Source of the DNA: Corynebacterium frankenforstense
GTDB taxonomy: Bacteria > Actinomycetota > Actinomycetes > Mycobacteriales > Mycobacteriaceae
Direction of reading: 5' to 3'
NCBI RefSeq assembly: GCF_030211955.1
Contig: NZ_JASODI010000002.1
Coordinates: forward strand, 166,761-230,760
DNA: 64,000 bases
A program made the translations under genes and the position numbers. A model generated the notes under the pieces. That model searched no databases. It worked only from the letters and a program-made list of their open reading frames with translations, and was not told where the DNA came from. Positions 20,516-29,358 of this stretch are shown here, in pieces (position 1 is the stretch's first letter; the number at the start of each line of letters is the position of its first letter).

Positions 20516-21388
20516 ATGACCGAACGCGCGAAGCTGACTGAAGGCAAGCCCACCCCCATCCGGACCGTCCCGGAGTCCATCGAGCGACCCGAGTACGCCT
20601 GGAAGGACGAGGTCCAGGAGAACGTGGGAGAGCCCTTCGTCCAGACCCCGGAGACCATCGAGGCGATGCGTGAGGCCTCGGAGATCGCCGCCAACGCGCT
20701 GGCCGCCGCCGGCGCGGCCGTCGCCCCGGGGGTGACCACCGACGAGATCGACCGGGTCGCCCACGACTACATGTGCGACCACGGCGCCTACCCGTCCACT
20801 CTGGGCTACCGCGGCTTCCCCAAGTCCTGCTGCGTCTCGCTCAACGAGATCGTCTGCCACGGCATCCCGGACTCGACCGTCATCGAGGACGGCGACATCG
20901 TCAACATCGACGTGACCGCCTACAAGAACGGCGTGCACGGCGACACCAACGCCACCTTCCTGGCCGGGAACGTCTCCGAGGAGCACAAGCTGCTCGTCGA
21001 GCGCACCAGGGAGGCCATGATGCGCGGCATCAAGGTGGCCAAGCCGGGTCGCGAGATCAACGTCATCGGCCGTGTCATCGAGAGCTACGCCAAGCGCTTC
21101 GGCTACAACGTCGTCACCGACTTCACCGGCCACGGTGTGGGCCCGACCTTCCACAACGGCCTGGTGGTGCTGCACTACGACTCGGAGGCCTACCGCGACA
21201 TCCTCGAGCCGGGCATGACCCTGACCATCGAGCCGATGATCAACCTGGGCGACCTGGCCTACGACATCTGGGACAACGGCTGGACCGTGCAGAACCGCGA
21301 CGGTAAGTTCACCGCCCAGTTCGAGCACACCCTGGTCATCACCGAGGACGGCAACGAGATCCTCACCCTGCCCACCGAGACCTTCTGA
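20516..21388 (+). CDS. map: Methionine aminopeptidase, N-terminally extended type
   Basis: Removes the initiator methionine from nascent proteins. The 290-residue protein has an N-terminal extension of about 45 residues containing proline-rich elements, typical of actinobacterial type Ic enzymes. The catalytic domain has metal-ligand segments [35 protein letters not shown] and [12 protein letters not shown] 20516 fits the leaderless geometry; an ATG 9 bases upstream overlaps the -10. A strong terminator follows. Confidence 0.94.
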   Translation: MTERAKLTEGKPTPIRTVPESIERPEYAWKDEVQENVGEPFVQTPETIEAMREASEIAANALAAAGAAVAPGVTTDEIDRVAHDYMCDHGAYPSTLGYRGFPKSCCVSLNEIVCHGIPDSTVIEDGDIVNIDVTAYKNGVHGDTNATFLAGNVSEEHKLLVERTREAMMRGIKVAKPGREINVIGRVIESYAKRFGYNVVTDFTGHGVGPTFHNGLVVLHYDSEAYRDILEPGMTLTIEPMINLGDLAYDIWDNGWTVQNRDGKFTAQFEHTLVITEDGNEILTLPTETF

Positions 21389-21434
21389 TCCGGTGAGCCC
21401 CCGGCGCCCTCGTGGCCGCCCGGGGCACACGAAA

Positions 21435-21462
21435 GACCCGCCGCGCACTCGCGCGGCGGGTC
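21435..21462 (+). terminator. Intrinsic terminator after map
   Basis: A perfect 12-bp stem (21435-21446 with 21451-21462) around an ACTC loop is followed by TGTTCTTT. It lies between map and the convergent secreted-protein genes and may serve both. Confidence 0.8.
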
Positions 21463-21502
21463 TGTTCTTTCGGTGGAAGTCGGTCCTTTTTCCGGAGGGG
21501 AG

Positions 21503-21871
21503 TTAGCCCGGCAGGATGCCGTTGTACTTCAGCCAGTTGACGGCGCCGATGACGGTGCCGATGAGGCCGGCGTAGGTCACGGCGATCCAGGCTTTGGCCG
21601 GGTTGTTGACCTTGTCCCAGCGGGTCTCGTCGCCGAAGGCGTCGTGGCCGATGAAGTCGCGGTCGTCCTCGATGTCCGGGGTGCGCTCGCCGTCCTGCTT
21701 GAAGGAGTCGAAGAACTCGGAGTTGTTGGACGGGGCGTGCGGCTCGCCCTGGCCCTCGGACGCGGCGGTCGGCTGCTGGTCGGAGGACTGGGCGGAGGCG
21801 ACGGTGGTACCGGTCAGGGTGACGGCGGCGGCGGTGGCGACGGCCACGGCCATGGTGCGGAAGGAACGCAT
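21503..21871 (-). CDS. Small secreted protein with C-terminal membrane helix (paralog A)
   Basis: A 122-residue protein with a clear signal peptide (MRSFRTMAVAV then a hydrophobic run ending TVASA, about residue 27). A charged, low-complexity middle follows, then a C-terminal hydrophobic segment (about 97-113) with AGLIGTVIGAVNWL. Function is unknown. It resembles its upstream neighbour in signal sequence and in the W-x-KV...GLIGT C-terminal pattern, so they are probably tandem paralogs. GAAAGG lies upstream as a ribosome-binding site. Similar secreted proteins lie beside map and mtr in other corynebacteria, as I recall. Confidence 0.78.
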   Translation of the reverse strand: MRSFRTMAVAVATAAAVTLTGTTVASAQSSDQQPTAASEGQGEPHAPSNNSEFFDSFKQDGERTPDIEDDRDFIGHDAFGDETRWDKVNNPAKAWIAVTYAGLIGTVIGAVNWLKYNGILPG

Positions 21872-21928
21872 GGGTTCTTGTCTTTTACCTTTCGGGTCGT
21901 GTGGTGGTGCGGAGCGGGGCGCCCCGAG

Positions 21929-22270
21929 TTAGCCGTGGTTGATGAAGTTGACGATCGGGCCGACGACCAGGCCGAGGATGGAGCCGATGGTGCCGATGAT
22001 GGTGCCGGCGAAGAGGACCTTGGACCACGCGGGCTGGTCCTCGATCTTCGGGATCTCCTCGCCCTCCTCGAGACCGGCGGAGCCGGGGAAGAAGGCCTTC
22101 CTGTCGGCATTCTCGCCGGCGTCGAGGCCCTCGCCGATCTGGGAGGACAGCGAGGCGTTGCCGGTGGCCGGGGTCTGGACGTCCTCCTCGGCGGAGGCGA
22201 CGGACATGCCCGACACGGTCAGGGCGAGGGCGGCGGCGCCGGCGACTGCGGCGCGACGGATGGAACGCAT
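21929..22270 (-). CDS. Small secreted protein with C-terminal membrane helix (paralog B)
   Basis: A 113-residue protein starting MRSIRRAAVAG, with signal peptide ending SVASA near residue 27. An acidic middle contains EEGEEIPKIEDQPAWSKV, and a hydrophobic C-terminus contains AGTIIGTIGSILGLVVGPIV. It parallels paralog A in layout. ATG 22270 follows AAGGAAG by 7 bases on the minus strand; an upstream start would add an unlikely leader. The hydrophobic tail could insert in the plasma membrane or the mycomembrane. The role is unknown. Confidence 0.78.
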   Translation of the reverse strand: MRSIRRAAVAGAAALALTVSGMSVASAEEDVQTPATGNASLSSQIGEGLDAGENADRKAFFPGSAGLEEGEEIPKIEDQPAWSKVLFAGTIIGTIGSILGLVVGPIVNFINHG

Positions 22271-22337
22271 GAGAAACTTCCTTAGCGTCGGAGTGGTCAG
22301 GTTTCGGGCGGCGCCCAGGGTGAACCCGGGCGGGCGG

Positions 22338-22355
22338 AACCTTAATGACAAGGTT
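22338..22355. promoter_or_regulatory. Inverted repeat upstream of the secreted-protein pair
   Basis: AACCTT (22338-22343) and AAGGTT (22350-22355) form a perfect inverted repeat with a 6-base spacer in the AT-rich promoter region, about 70 bases before the start of paralog B. It could be an operator; no known regulator matches it by eye. Confidence 0.35.
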
Positions 22356-22405
22356 ATTGAACGCTGTGAGTTCTCAGCCGCGATTTTTCTGCCGCCGGCC
22401 CGGGA

Positions 22406-23779
22406 CTAATCCGCGAAATCCAGCCCGAGCAGGGCGTTCTCCACGACCTCCGGCAGTGCCGGGTGAATCCAGTACTGGCCACGCGCCAGCTCGCGCACGT
22501 CCAGGCCGAAGGCCATCGCGGTGACCGCGGTCTGGATCAGCGTCGGAGCCTGCGCGCCCAGGATGTGAGCGCCGAGCAGACGTCCGCTGGCGCGGTCGGC
22601 GATCAGCTTGACCACGCCGACGTGCTCGTCCATGGCCCAGCCGTAGGCGACGTCGCCGTACTCCTGGACCTTGACCGTGATCTCGCGGCCGGACTCGCGC
22701 GCCTCCTTCTCCGTCAGGCCCACGGAGGCGATCTGCGGGTGGGTGAACACCGCCGCCGGCACCGCCTCGTGCGGCATCGGGCGCAGGTCCCCGGGGTTGA
22801 GCAGGTTGTGCTGCACGGCGCGCGCCTCCGCGTTGGCGACGTGCTTGAGCATGAACGGCGAGGAGACGTCGCCGAGCGCCCACACGCCCTCGGTGCTGAC
22901 GGAGCGGCCGTACTCGTCGACGACCACGCGCCCGCCGTCGACCTCCACGCCGCCGGCGGCGGCCTCGATCAGGTCGCCGTTGGGCACCCGGCCGGTGGCC
23001 ACCAGCACCTCGTCGGCGGTGATCTTCTCACCACCGGTGACCTCGACCTCCACGACGCCGTCCGCGGCGTCGGCAAGCGAGACCACCTCGGTGTGGTAGC
23101 GGATGTCGAAGCGCTCGCGTGCGGCGTCGTTGAAGCGCCCGACGAGCTCCTCGTCGAGGTGGCGCAGCGCTGCGCCGGAGCGCACGAGCACGGTCACCTT
23201 CGTACCCAGGGAGGCGAAGACGTGGGCGAACTCCATGGCGATGTAGCCGCCGCCGACGATGACCAGGCGCTCCGGGCGCTCGGGGAGCCGCATGACGTCC
23301 TCGTTGGTGCGGTAGCGCACGCCGGAGGAGGCGATCTGCTCCGGGATGACCGGGCGCGAGCCGACGGCGAGCACGATCTGGCGCCCGGCGATCTCCTCGT
23401 CGCCGACGCGCAGCGTGCGCGGCCCGCTGAAGACGGCGTGCCCGGCGTAGACGTCGATGTTGGGGGTGCGGTCCCCGCGGCGGTACTCCTCGCCGCCGGC
23501 GGCGATCGGGTCGACCTTCTCGGCGAAGACGCGGCGCTGGATGTCCCGCCAGTCCACGGACTCCAGGTCCAGCTCGACACCCAGGCGGCGGGCGTCGGCG
23601 GCCTCGGCGGCGACCTCGGCGGGGTAGACGAACATCTTCGTCGGGATGCAGCCGACGTTCAGGCAGGTGCCGCCGAAGCGGCCCTCCTCGACGATGGCGA
23701 TGGACATCCCGTCGAAGCGCTCGTCCGGGATCGAGTTACCCGAACCGGTGCCGACGATGATCAGGTCGTAGGTCTTCAT
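22406..23779 (-). CDS. mtr: Mycothione reductase
   Basis: FAD- and NADPH-dependent disulfide reductase that regenerates mycothiol, the actinobacterial low-molecular-weight thiol. It has 457 residues. The FAD-binding GTGSGN is at residues 10-15, and the redox-active pair in GGTCLNVGCIPTK is Cys39/Cys44. The NADPH-binding VIVGGGYIAMEFA and a C-terminal dimerisation domain with WIHPALPE (His-Glu of the active site) are present. The ATG is preceded by GAGGAACGAGGAG. This gene is a strong marker for an actinomycete host. Confidence 0.92.
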   Translation of the reverse strand: MKTYDLIIVGTGSGNSIPDERFDGMSIAIVEEGRFGGTCLNVGCIPTKMFVYPAEVAAEAADARRLGVELDLESVDWRDIQRRVFAEKVDPIAAGGEEYRRGDRTPNIDVYAGHAVFSGPRTLRVGDEEIAGRQIVLAVGSRPVIPEQIASSGVRYRTNEDVMRLPERPERLVIVGGGYIAMEFAHVFASLGTKVTVLVRSGAALRHLDEELVGRFNDAARERFDIRYHTEVVSLADAADGVVEVEVTGGEKITADEVLVATGRVPNGDLIEAAAGGVEVDGGRVVVDEYGRSVSTEGVWALGDVSSPFMLKHVANAEARAVQHNLLNPGDLRPMPHEAVPAAVFTHPQIASVGLTEKEARESGREITVKVQEYGDVAYGWAMDEHVGVVKLIADRASGRLLGAHILGAQAPTLIQTAVTAMAFGLDVRELARGQYWIHPALPEVVENALLGLDFAD

Positions 23780-23843
23780 CTGCTCCTCGTTCCTCGGCAG
23801 GGCCCCGGGGTCTCCCGTGGCCGCCCCACCATTGTGGCCGGTT

Positions 23844-24869
23844 TCAGTGCGCGGCGTCGTCGGCGGAGCCGTCGGCGCCGTCGGAGCCGGTGCCCTCGGC
23901 CTCGGCGCCGGTGACGCGGTCGAGGAAGCCGGTGGTCTCGGTCAGCGCCTGCTCCAGGGCCAGCGGCAGGGAGAGGTAGACGTCGTGGCGGGCACCCGGC
24001 ACGGGGACCACCTCGGCGGCCGCACCGAGGGACTCGGCGACCGGCCGGATGGCCTCGACTTCGAGGACGGTGTCCGCCGTGTCCGACGCCGCCGAGTAGG
24101 GCTGGCCCAGCCAGGAACGGTCCGAGGTGAGCGTGAGCACCGGCAGGTGCAGGTCGAGCCCGCCGCGCAGCTGCTCCATGCCGCGCACGACCGCCAGCAG
24201 CCAGCCGGCGTACTTCGGGGTGCCTGCCACCGGCTTGTAGCGCTCGTCGAAGTCCCAGTCGGCGGCGATGGACTCGCCGTAGGCGTTGAGGTCGCCGCCG
24301 GGCAGCGCCATGCCCGGGCGCAGCCGGCCGAGCACGTGCGCGGCCCCGGCGATCAGCGGGTTGCGCGCGCCGTACTGCAGGGCCAGCCACGGGCTGTCCA
24401 GGACCATGCCCGCGACCCGGCGGGCCAGCTCCGGGCGGGCCCGGCGCAGCCAGTCGAACCAGAGCACGGCGATCAGCCCGCCGGTCGAGTGCGCCATCGG
24501 GACCACGCTGGGGTGGCGGGCGGCGACGTGATCGAGCGCCGCGGTCAGCTCCGGGTGGTAGTGGCGCAGGTCGCTGGTGTAGTGCCAGCGCTGCGCGTGG
24601 CGGTGGGAGCGGCCGCACTTGCGCAGGTCCAGCGCGTAGAAGGCGTAGCCGGCCTCGGCCAGGTGGGCGGCCAGGTGGTCCTGGAAGAAGTAGTCGGTCA
24701 TGCCGTGGATCCACAGCACCGCCGGGCCGTCGGTGACGGGGGTGCGCCGCACGAGCGTGGCCACCGCCTCGCCCTCGCCGTCGGGGTCGGGACCGAGGCG
24801 CAGCGTCGCGCTCTCGTAGTCCGGGCCGAGGATGTCGGGGGCCCACGGTTGCCACATCGTGTCGGTCAT
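23844..24869 (-). CDS. Alpha/beta hydrolase (lysophospholipase-like)
   Basis: A 341-residue serine hydrolase. The oxyanion-hole region is LWIHGMTDYFFQ, the nucleophile elbow is AHSTGG (Ser128), and the likely catalytic His is in PGARHDVYLS. The last 25 residues are acidic and Gly/Ser/Asp-rich, probably disordered. The natural substrate is unknown; the serine aminopeptidase S33/lysophospholipase family is the closest. ATG 24869 fits a leaderless start. It is transcribed toward mtr and could share its transcript. Confidence 0.82.
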   Translation of the reverse strand: MTDTMWQPWAPDILGPDYESATLRLGPDPDGEGEAVATLVRRTPVTDGPAVLWIHGMTDYFFQDHLAAHLAEAGYAFYALDLRKCGRSHRHAQRWHYTSDLRHYHPELTAALDHVAARHPSVVPMAHSTGGLIAVLWFDWLRRARPELARRVAGMVLDSPWLALQYGARNPLIAGAAHVLGRLRPGMALPGGDLNAYGESIAADWDFDERYKPVAGTPKYAGWLLAVVRGMEQLRGGLDLHLPVLTLTSDRSWLGQPYSAASDTADTVLEVEAIRPVAESLGAAAEVVPVPGARHDVYLSLPLALEQALTETTGFLDRVTGAEAEGTGSDGADGSADDAAH

Positions 24870-24877
24870 GGCCGTTG

Positions 24878-24883
24878 AGTGTA
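24878..24883 (-). promoter_or_regulatory. -10 element (TACACT) for the hydrolase, leaderless
   Basis: TACACT on the minus strand ends 8 bases before the ATG at 24869. Confidence 0.45.
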
Positions 24884-24969
24884 CCGGGGTCCGCCGGGGT
24901 GAGCGGGGGTGCGGTGTAGCGGAACAGCCAGGGGGTGGGCCATTTGACCCCGGTCACTCGGGTACGGCG

Positions 24970-24975
24970 TAAGCT
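24970..24975 (+). promoter_or_regulatory. Probable -10 element (TAAGCT) for mqo
   Basis: TAAGCT lies 97 bases before the mqo GTG. A TTGACC is present upstream but 20 bp away, too far for a standard pair, so the -35 is uncertain. Confidence 0.35.
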
Positions 24976-25072
24976 GGGTGCGACAAGGTCAGCCATCCCG
25001 GTCTGCCCAGCCCTGGTCCCGGTGTTCCCGTCCGGGCGGGCGGCCGACAGTCCATGTGAGGGGAAGACAAAG

Positions 25073-26560
25073 GTGTCAGAAACCGCTAAGATCACCGACG
25101 AGGTCGATGTCGCACTCATCGGTGCGGGCATCGTGAGTACGACGCTCGGCGCGATGCTCCGGGAGCTGCAGCCCGACTGGACCCAGATGGTCCTGGAGCG
25201 CCTCGACGGCCCGGCCCTCGAGTCCTCCTCGCCGTGGAACAACGCCGGCACCGGCCACTCCGCCCTGTGCGAGCTGAACTACACCCCGGAGAAGAACCGC
25301 CTGCTGGACATCACCAAGGCCGTCAACATCAACGAGAAGTTCCAGGTCTCGCGCCAGTTCTGGAGCCACCAGGTGGAGCACGGCGTGCTGGGCGACCCGA
25401 AGGAGTTCATCAACCCGGTCCCGCACGTCTCGCTGGCCCAGGGCCAGGAGCAGGTCGACTACCTGCGCCGCCGCTACGACACGCTGCGTGAGCACACCCT
25501 CTTCCCGGGGATGCAGTTCACCGACGACAAGGACGTCTTCTCTGAGAAGCTGCCGCTGATGGCCAAGGGCCGCGACTTCTCCGAGCCGGTCGCCATCTCC
25601 TGGACCGAGTCCGGCACCGACATCAACTACGGTGCCCTGACCCGCCAGTTCGTCGCCCACGCCGAGAAGGCCGGCACCGAGTTCCGCTACGGCCACGAGG
25701 TCACCCGCATCCGCCCGGACGGCGACAAGTGGATCGTCTACTACAAGAACGTCCACACCGGCGACCGCAAGGCCGTGCGCGCCAACTTCGTCTTCGTCGG
25801 CGCCGGCGGCTACGCGCTGGACCTGCTGCGCTCCGCCGGCCTCAACGAGGTCCGCGGCATCGCCGGCTTCCCGATCTCCGGCATGTGGCTGCGCTGCACC
25901 AACCCGGAGCTCATCGAGCAGCACCGCGCCAAGGTCTACGGCAAGGCCCGCGTCGGCGCCCCGCCGATGTCCGTGCCGCACCTGGACACCCGCGTCATCG
26001 ACGGGGAGAAGGGCCTGCTGTTCGGCCCCTACGGCGGCTGGACGCCGAAGTTCCTGAAGAAGGGCTCCTACCTGGACCTGTTCAAGTCGATCCGCCCGGA
26101 CAACATCCCGAGCTACCTGGGTGTGGCCGTCCAGGAGTTCGACCTGACCAAGTACCTGGTCAGCGAGGTCACCAAGAACTTCGACGCGCGCATGGAGACC
26201 CTGCGCGAGTACATGCCGACCGCCGAGGGCAAGGACTGGGAGCTCATCGTCGCCGGCCAGCGCGTGCAGGTCATCCGCCCCGCGCCGGCCCCGCGCTTCG
26301 GCTCCCTGGAGTTCGGCACCGCCGTGATCAACAACTCCGAGGGCTCCATCGCCGGCCTGCTCGGCGCCTCCCCGGGCGCGTCCATCGCCCCGGCGGCGAT
26401 GCTCGAGCTGCTCGAGCGCTGCTTCGGTGAGCGCATGATCGACTGGTCCGACAAGCTGCACGAGCTCATCCCGTCCTACGGCCGCAAGTTCGCCGTGGAG
26501 CCCGAGCTCTTCGCCAAGACCTGGGAGCGCACCCAGAAAACGCTACAGCTCAACCGCTGA
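25073..26560 (+). CDS. mqo: Malate:quinone oxidoreductase
   Basis: Membrane-associated FAD enzyme oxidising malate to oxaloacetate with electrons passed to menaquinone; in corynebacteria it is the main malate-oxidising enzyme of the TCA cycle. It has 495 residues with the FAD-binding VALIGAGIVSTTLG near residue 15. SSPWNNAGTGHSALCELNYT and the C-terminal GLLGASPGAS are family hallmarks. GTG 25073 follows GAGGGGAAG; the frame is open far upstream but without other supported starts. A perfect terminator follows. Confidence 0.95.
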   Translation: MSETAKITDEVDVALIGAGIVSTTLGAMLRELQPDWTQMVLERLDGPALESSSPWNNAGTGHSALCELNYTPEKNRLLDITKAVNINEKFQVSRQFWSHQVEHGVLGDPKEFINPVPHVSLAQGQEQVDYLRRRYDTLREHTLFPGMQFTDDKDVFSEKLPLMAKGRDFSEPVAISWTESGTDINYGALTRQFVAHAEKAGTEFRYGHEVTRIRPDGDKWIVYYKNVHTGDRKAVRANFVFVGAGGYALDLLRSAGLNEVRGIAGFPISGMWLRCTNPELIEQHRAKVYGKARVGAPPMSVPHLDTRVIDGEKGLLFGPYGGWTPKFLKKGSYLDLFKSIRPDNIPSYLGVAVQEFDLTKYLVSEVTKNFDARMETLREYMPTAEGKDWELIVAGQRVQVIRPAPAPRFGSLEFGTAVINNSEGSIAGLLGASPGASIAPAAMLELLERCFGERMIDWSDKLHELIPSYGRKFAVEPELFAKTWERTQKTLQLNR

Positions 26561-26571
26561 CGCCACGAGAC

Positions 26572-26600
26572 AACGGCCCCCGCGAGATGCGGGGGCCGTT
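26572..26600 (+). terminator. Intrinsic terminator after mqo
   Basis: A perfect 12-bp stem (26572-26583 with 26589-26600) encloses a GAGAT loop and is followed by CTCGTGTC; flanking GAGA/TCTC can extend it. Confidence 0.75.
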
Positions 26601-26700
26601 CTCGTGTCCGGGCCGGCGCCGGGCCCGGGGGAGGGGCGCTGTCGACCGGCATCGTCCGGCGGTGCCGCAGGCCTCTCAGCGCCCCCGCGTCACGGGTTAC

Positions 26701-27666
26701 TCAGACGCGGCGCTTGAGGAAGAAGTCGGGGTCGATGGTGCGGGCACCGATGACGTCCTCGGCGGTCTGGCCGATGTTCTCGTAGAAGCGGCCCAGCTCC
26801 GAGGCGACCTCGCGGCCCGGCAGCAGCTCGCGGTCCTCGCCGGCCTCGTCGGAGGCGGCGCGCACGACGGTGCGCACCATGTCGCGGTGCTCCTCGGCGA
26901 AGTCCGCGTTGACGATGACACCCAGCGATGGCAGCCGCGGCAGCGAGCCGGTGGTGCGCGCCCACTCGTCCTGCAGCTTGAACAGGCGGTTGAGGTCGGT
27001 GTCGGTGGTGGCGTAGGTCAGCATCGCGGCGGCCTCGCCCTCGTCGATGGCGGCCTGCGCGACGGCGGTGTCCGCCACGTGCAGGATCTCGGTGTCCTGC
27101 AGCTCGTTGCGGTCGAGGATGTGGCGAAGCGCCAGCGCCGGCACCGAGTCCTCGGGCAGCGCGGTCGCGATCTTCTTTCCCGCCAGCTTACCGGTCCACT
27201 GCGTGGCGTCGTCCGGGTCCTCGGGGGTCTCGGCCACACCGGCGACCACGAGCGGCTCCCAGAAGGTGGCGCCGGCGAGCCTGATGTTCGCGCCCTCGTG
27301 GAAGGCGCGTGCGGCCTTCTGCACGGGGGCGATGACGATGTCGTGCTCACCGTCGGCCAGCAGGGATTCGGTCTCCGCCTCGTCGTCCCAGGTGTCGATC
27401 TCGACGTTGTCGGCGGCCTCGCGCACAGCCTCGCTGTCAGCGACCTTCTCGGCGAACTCGGGCACACCGTCCAGCTCGGGAACGACGGCGGTCAGCCGCT
27501 CGACGTGGTCGGGCGTGGCCTCGGTCGTCTCGGTGGTCTGGGCGGTCTCGGAGGCGGTTGCGGAGGTCGTCGTGGACTCGTCTTCGGCGCCCTCACCGCC
27601 GCAGGCGGCGAGGAGGGCCCCGGAGGCGCAGACGGCGGTGATCAGTGCGAGACGCTTGGGGAACAT
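26701..27666 (-). CDS. Substrate-binding lipoprotein (SsuA/NMT1-like)
   Basis: A 321-residue lipoprotein with signal peptide and lipobox LLAACGG (Cys22), then a Thr/Ser/Glu-rich linker to about residue 52. The rest looks like a type-2 periplasmic-binding fold of the NMT1/SsuA kind: LLADGEHDIVIAPVQKA, then LAGKKIATALPEDS, then a GEAAAMLTYATTDTDL region. No permease or ATPase gene lies nearby, so the ligand cannot be inferred. AAAGG precedes the ATG by 6 bases. Confidence 0.78.
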   Translation of the reverse strand: MFPKRLALITAVCASGALLAACGGEGAEDESTTTSATASETAQTTETTEATPDHVERLTAVVPELDGVPEFAEKVADSEAVREAADNVEIDTWDDEAETESLLADGEHDIVIAPVQKAARAFHEGANIRLAGATFWEPLVVAGVAETPEDPDDATQWTGKLAGKKIATALPEDSVPALALRHILDRNELQDTEILHVADTAVAQAAIDEGEAAAMLTYATTDTDLNRLFKLQDEWARTTGSLPRLPSLGVIVNADFAEEHRDMVRTVVRAASDEAGEDRELLPGREVASELGRFYENIGQTAEDVIGARTIDPDFFLKRRV

Positions 27667-27753
27667 GCGGGCCTTTCGGGAACGTGACGGCTTGTCCGCC
27701 CATCACTCTAAGGCCGCCCGGAGGCGGCGCGCCAACAGGGGTACACAGCGGGC

Positions 27754-27759
27754 TAACAT
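27754..27759 (+). promoter_or_regulatory. -10 element (TAACAT) for cobA, leaderless
   Basis: TAACAT is followed by 8 bases and the ATG at 27768. Confidence 0.5.
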
Positions 27760-27767
27760 GTGATCCC

Positions 27768-28541
27768 ATGGTTTCCCCCACGGTGTCTGAAGACAACCCT
27801 GAAGTGCCCGCCGCACCCGGCCGCGTCACGCTCGTCGGCGGCGGCCCCGGCGCCTGGGACCTGATCACCGTGCGCGGCATGCACGCCCTGCAGGACGCCG
27901 ACGTCATCCTCACCGACCACCTCGGCCCCACCGCCGAGCTGGAGCGGCTGTGCGACACCGCAGAAAAAGAGATTGTCGACGTCGCGAAGCTGCCGTATGC
28001 GCGCAAGGTCGCCCAGGAGACCACGAACCGTCTCATGGTTCAGCACGCCCTGGCGGGCAGGAACGTCGTGCGCCTCAAGGGCGGCGACCCCTTCGTCTTC
28101 GGGCGCGGCTCCGAGGAGGGGCGCGCCTGCGCGCGCGCCGGCGTCGCGTGCACCGTGGTGCCCGGCGTGACCAGCGCGGTGGCCGTGCCCGCCGCCGTGG
28201 GCGTGCCCGTCACCGAGCGCGGGGTGGTGCACTCCTTCACCGTGGTCAGCGGGCACCTCGCCCCGGGCGACCCGCGCAGCCTGGTCGACTGGCACGCGCT
28301 GGCCGCCGCCGGCGGCACCGTCTGCGTGATCATGGGCGTGCGCCACGCCGCCGAGATCGCCGTCGCCCTCGGCGGGGGCGGCCTGTCCGCTGACACCCCG
28401 GCCTGCGTCATCCAGGAGGGCACCACCGCCCGCGAGCGCGCCTTCCACTGCACGCTGGGCACCCTGGGGGAGACGATGGCACGCGAGCAGGTCGCCTCGC
28501 CGGCCGTCTACGTCATCGGCGAGGTCGCCGCCCGACGGTGA
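27768..28541 (+). CDS. cobA: Uroporphyrinogen-III C-methyltransferase
   Basis: SAM-dependent enzyme that methylates uroporphyrinogen III at C2 and C7 to precorrin-2, leading to siroheme and cobalamin. It is a single-domain protein of 257 residues, without the oxidase/chelatase fusion of CysG. Motifs are RVTLVGGGPGAWDL, VRLKGGDPFVFGRGSEE, VVPGVTSA and the VTERGV region. The start fits the leaderless -10. It stands alone between the lipoprotein and the convergent yaaA. Confidence 0.9.
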   Translation: MVSPTVSEDNPEVPAAPGRVTLVGGGPGAWDLITVRGMHALQDADVILTDHLGPTAELERLCDTAEKEIVDVAKLPYARKVAQETTNRLMVQHALAGRNVVRLKGGDPFVFGRGSEEGRACARAGVACTVVPGVTSAVAVPAAVGVPVTERGVVHSFTVVSGHLAPGDPRSLVDWHALAAAGGTVCVIMGVRHAAEIAVALGGGGLSADTPACVIQEGTTARERAFHCTLGTLGETMAREQVASPAVYVIGEVAARR

Positions 28542-28574
28542 CCCACGCGGCGTCGGCACTCGCGCGCACGCCGC

Positions 28575-29303
28575 TCAGCGCTCGACGGTGAGGATGACCT
28601 GGTTCGGCGCCGACTTCGGCGGGTCGTCGTCCACGCGCGCGTCCAGGCCCGCCGCGCGGGCCACGCGCACCACGCCGGCGGCGTCGTCCGGCTCGTCGGG
28701 GCACTCGGCCAGCACCCGGGCCAGCCCGCCCTTGTAGTGCTTGTTGAAGTGGCTGACCACCTTGCCCTCCGGGGTCTCCACGCGTACCGTCACCGCCTCG
28801 CGGAAGCGGCCCAGCTGCTGGTAGGCGCCGCTGCGCAGGTCCACCACCAGCCCGTCGAGCGCCTCGAGCTCGGCGGTGACCGCCGTGCCCCAGCGCGACT
28901 TGAGCGTGCGCCCGCCCAGCTTGTTGCCCGCCGAGAGGCGGTAGTGGGGGATGAGGTCGCCGGCGCGCACCAGTCCGAACAACGCCGAGCCGACCGCGAG
29001 GCGGGTCCGCGCGGCGTCGGAGAGCGAGGGCGCGTCCAGCGCGTCGTAGAGCACGCCGGTGTAGCGCTCGACGGCCGGCATCGTCGCGGCAGTGGTCAGT
29101 TCGCGGTTGGCCTCGGCCTCGCCGCGCAGCCGCTCGGAGATGCCGAGCACCTCGAGCGCCTCGTCGACGTCGAGGGAGCTCAGCTCCGCGATCAGCTCGC
29201 GGCGCACGGGGTTGAGCCCGGGGAAGGACAGAGACGCCACGTCGAGCGCGGCACCGGAGCCGCCGGGGGCCTTGGTCTCGGAGGGAGGCAGCACGATCAA
29301 CAC
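28575..29303 (-). CDS. yaaA: YaaA-family peroxide stress protein
   Basis: A 242-residue DUF328/YaaA protein. In E. coli YaaA is induced by peroxide and lowers free iron. Recognisable are [11 protein letters not shown] at the N-terminus, the [18 protein letters not shown] segment, and [13 protein letters not shown] near the C-terminus. The GTG at 29303 lies 8 bases after TAGTCT and fits the family N-terminus exactly; the frame extends upstream into proS promoter DNA. It diverges from proS with 55 bp between start codons. Confidence 0.88.
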   Translation of the reverse strand: MLIVLPPSETKAPGGSGAALDVASLSFPGLNPVRRELIAELSSLDVDEALEVLGISERLRGEAEANRELTTAATMPAVERYTGVLYDALDAPSLSDAARTRLAVGSALFGLVRAGDLIPHYRLSAGNKLGGRTLKSRWGTAVTAELEALDGLVVDLRSGAYQQLGRFREAVTVRVETPEGKVVSHFNKHYKGGLARVLAECPDEPDDAAGVVRVARAAGLDARVDDDPPKSAPNQVILTVER

Positions 29304-29311
29304 GGCTCCCC

Positions 29312-29317
29312 AGACTA
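29312..29317 (-). promoter_or_regulatory. -10 element (TAGTCT) for yaaA, leaderless
   Basis: TAGTCT on the minus strand ends 8 bases before the GTG at 29303. Its -35 zone reaches into the proS -10 region. Confidence 0.5.
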
Positions 29318-29344
29318 CGTCCCCGCACCGCGGAGGGGTGCGGG

Positions 29345-29350
29345 TAGAGT
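29345..29350 (+). promoter_or_regulatory. -10 element (TAGAGT) for proS, leaderless
   Basis: TAGAGT is followed by 8 bases and the ATG at 29359. Confidence 0.5.
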
Positions 29351-29358
29351 TCCCAGAC

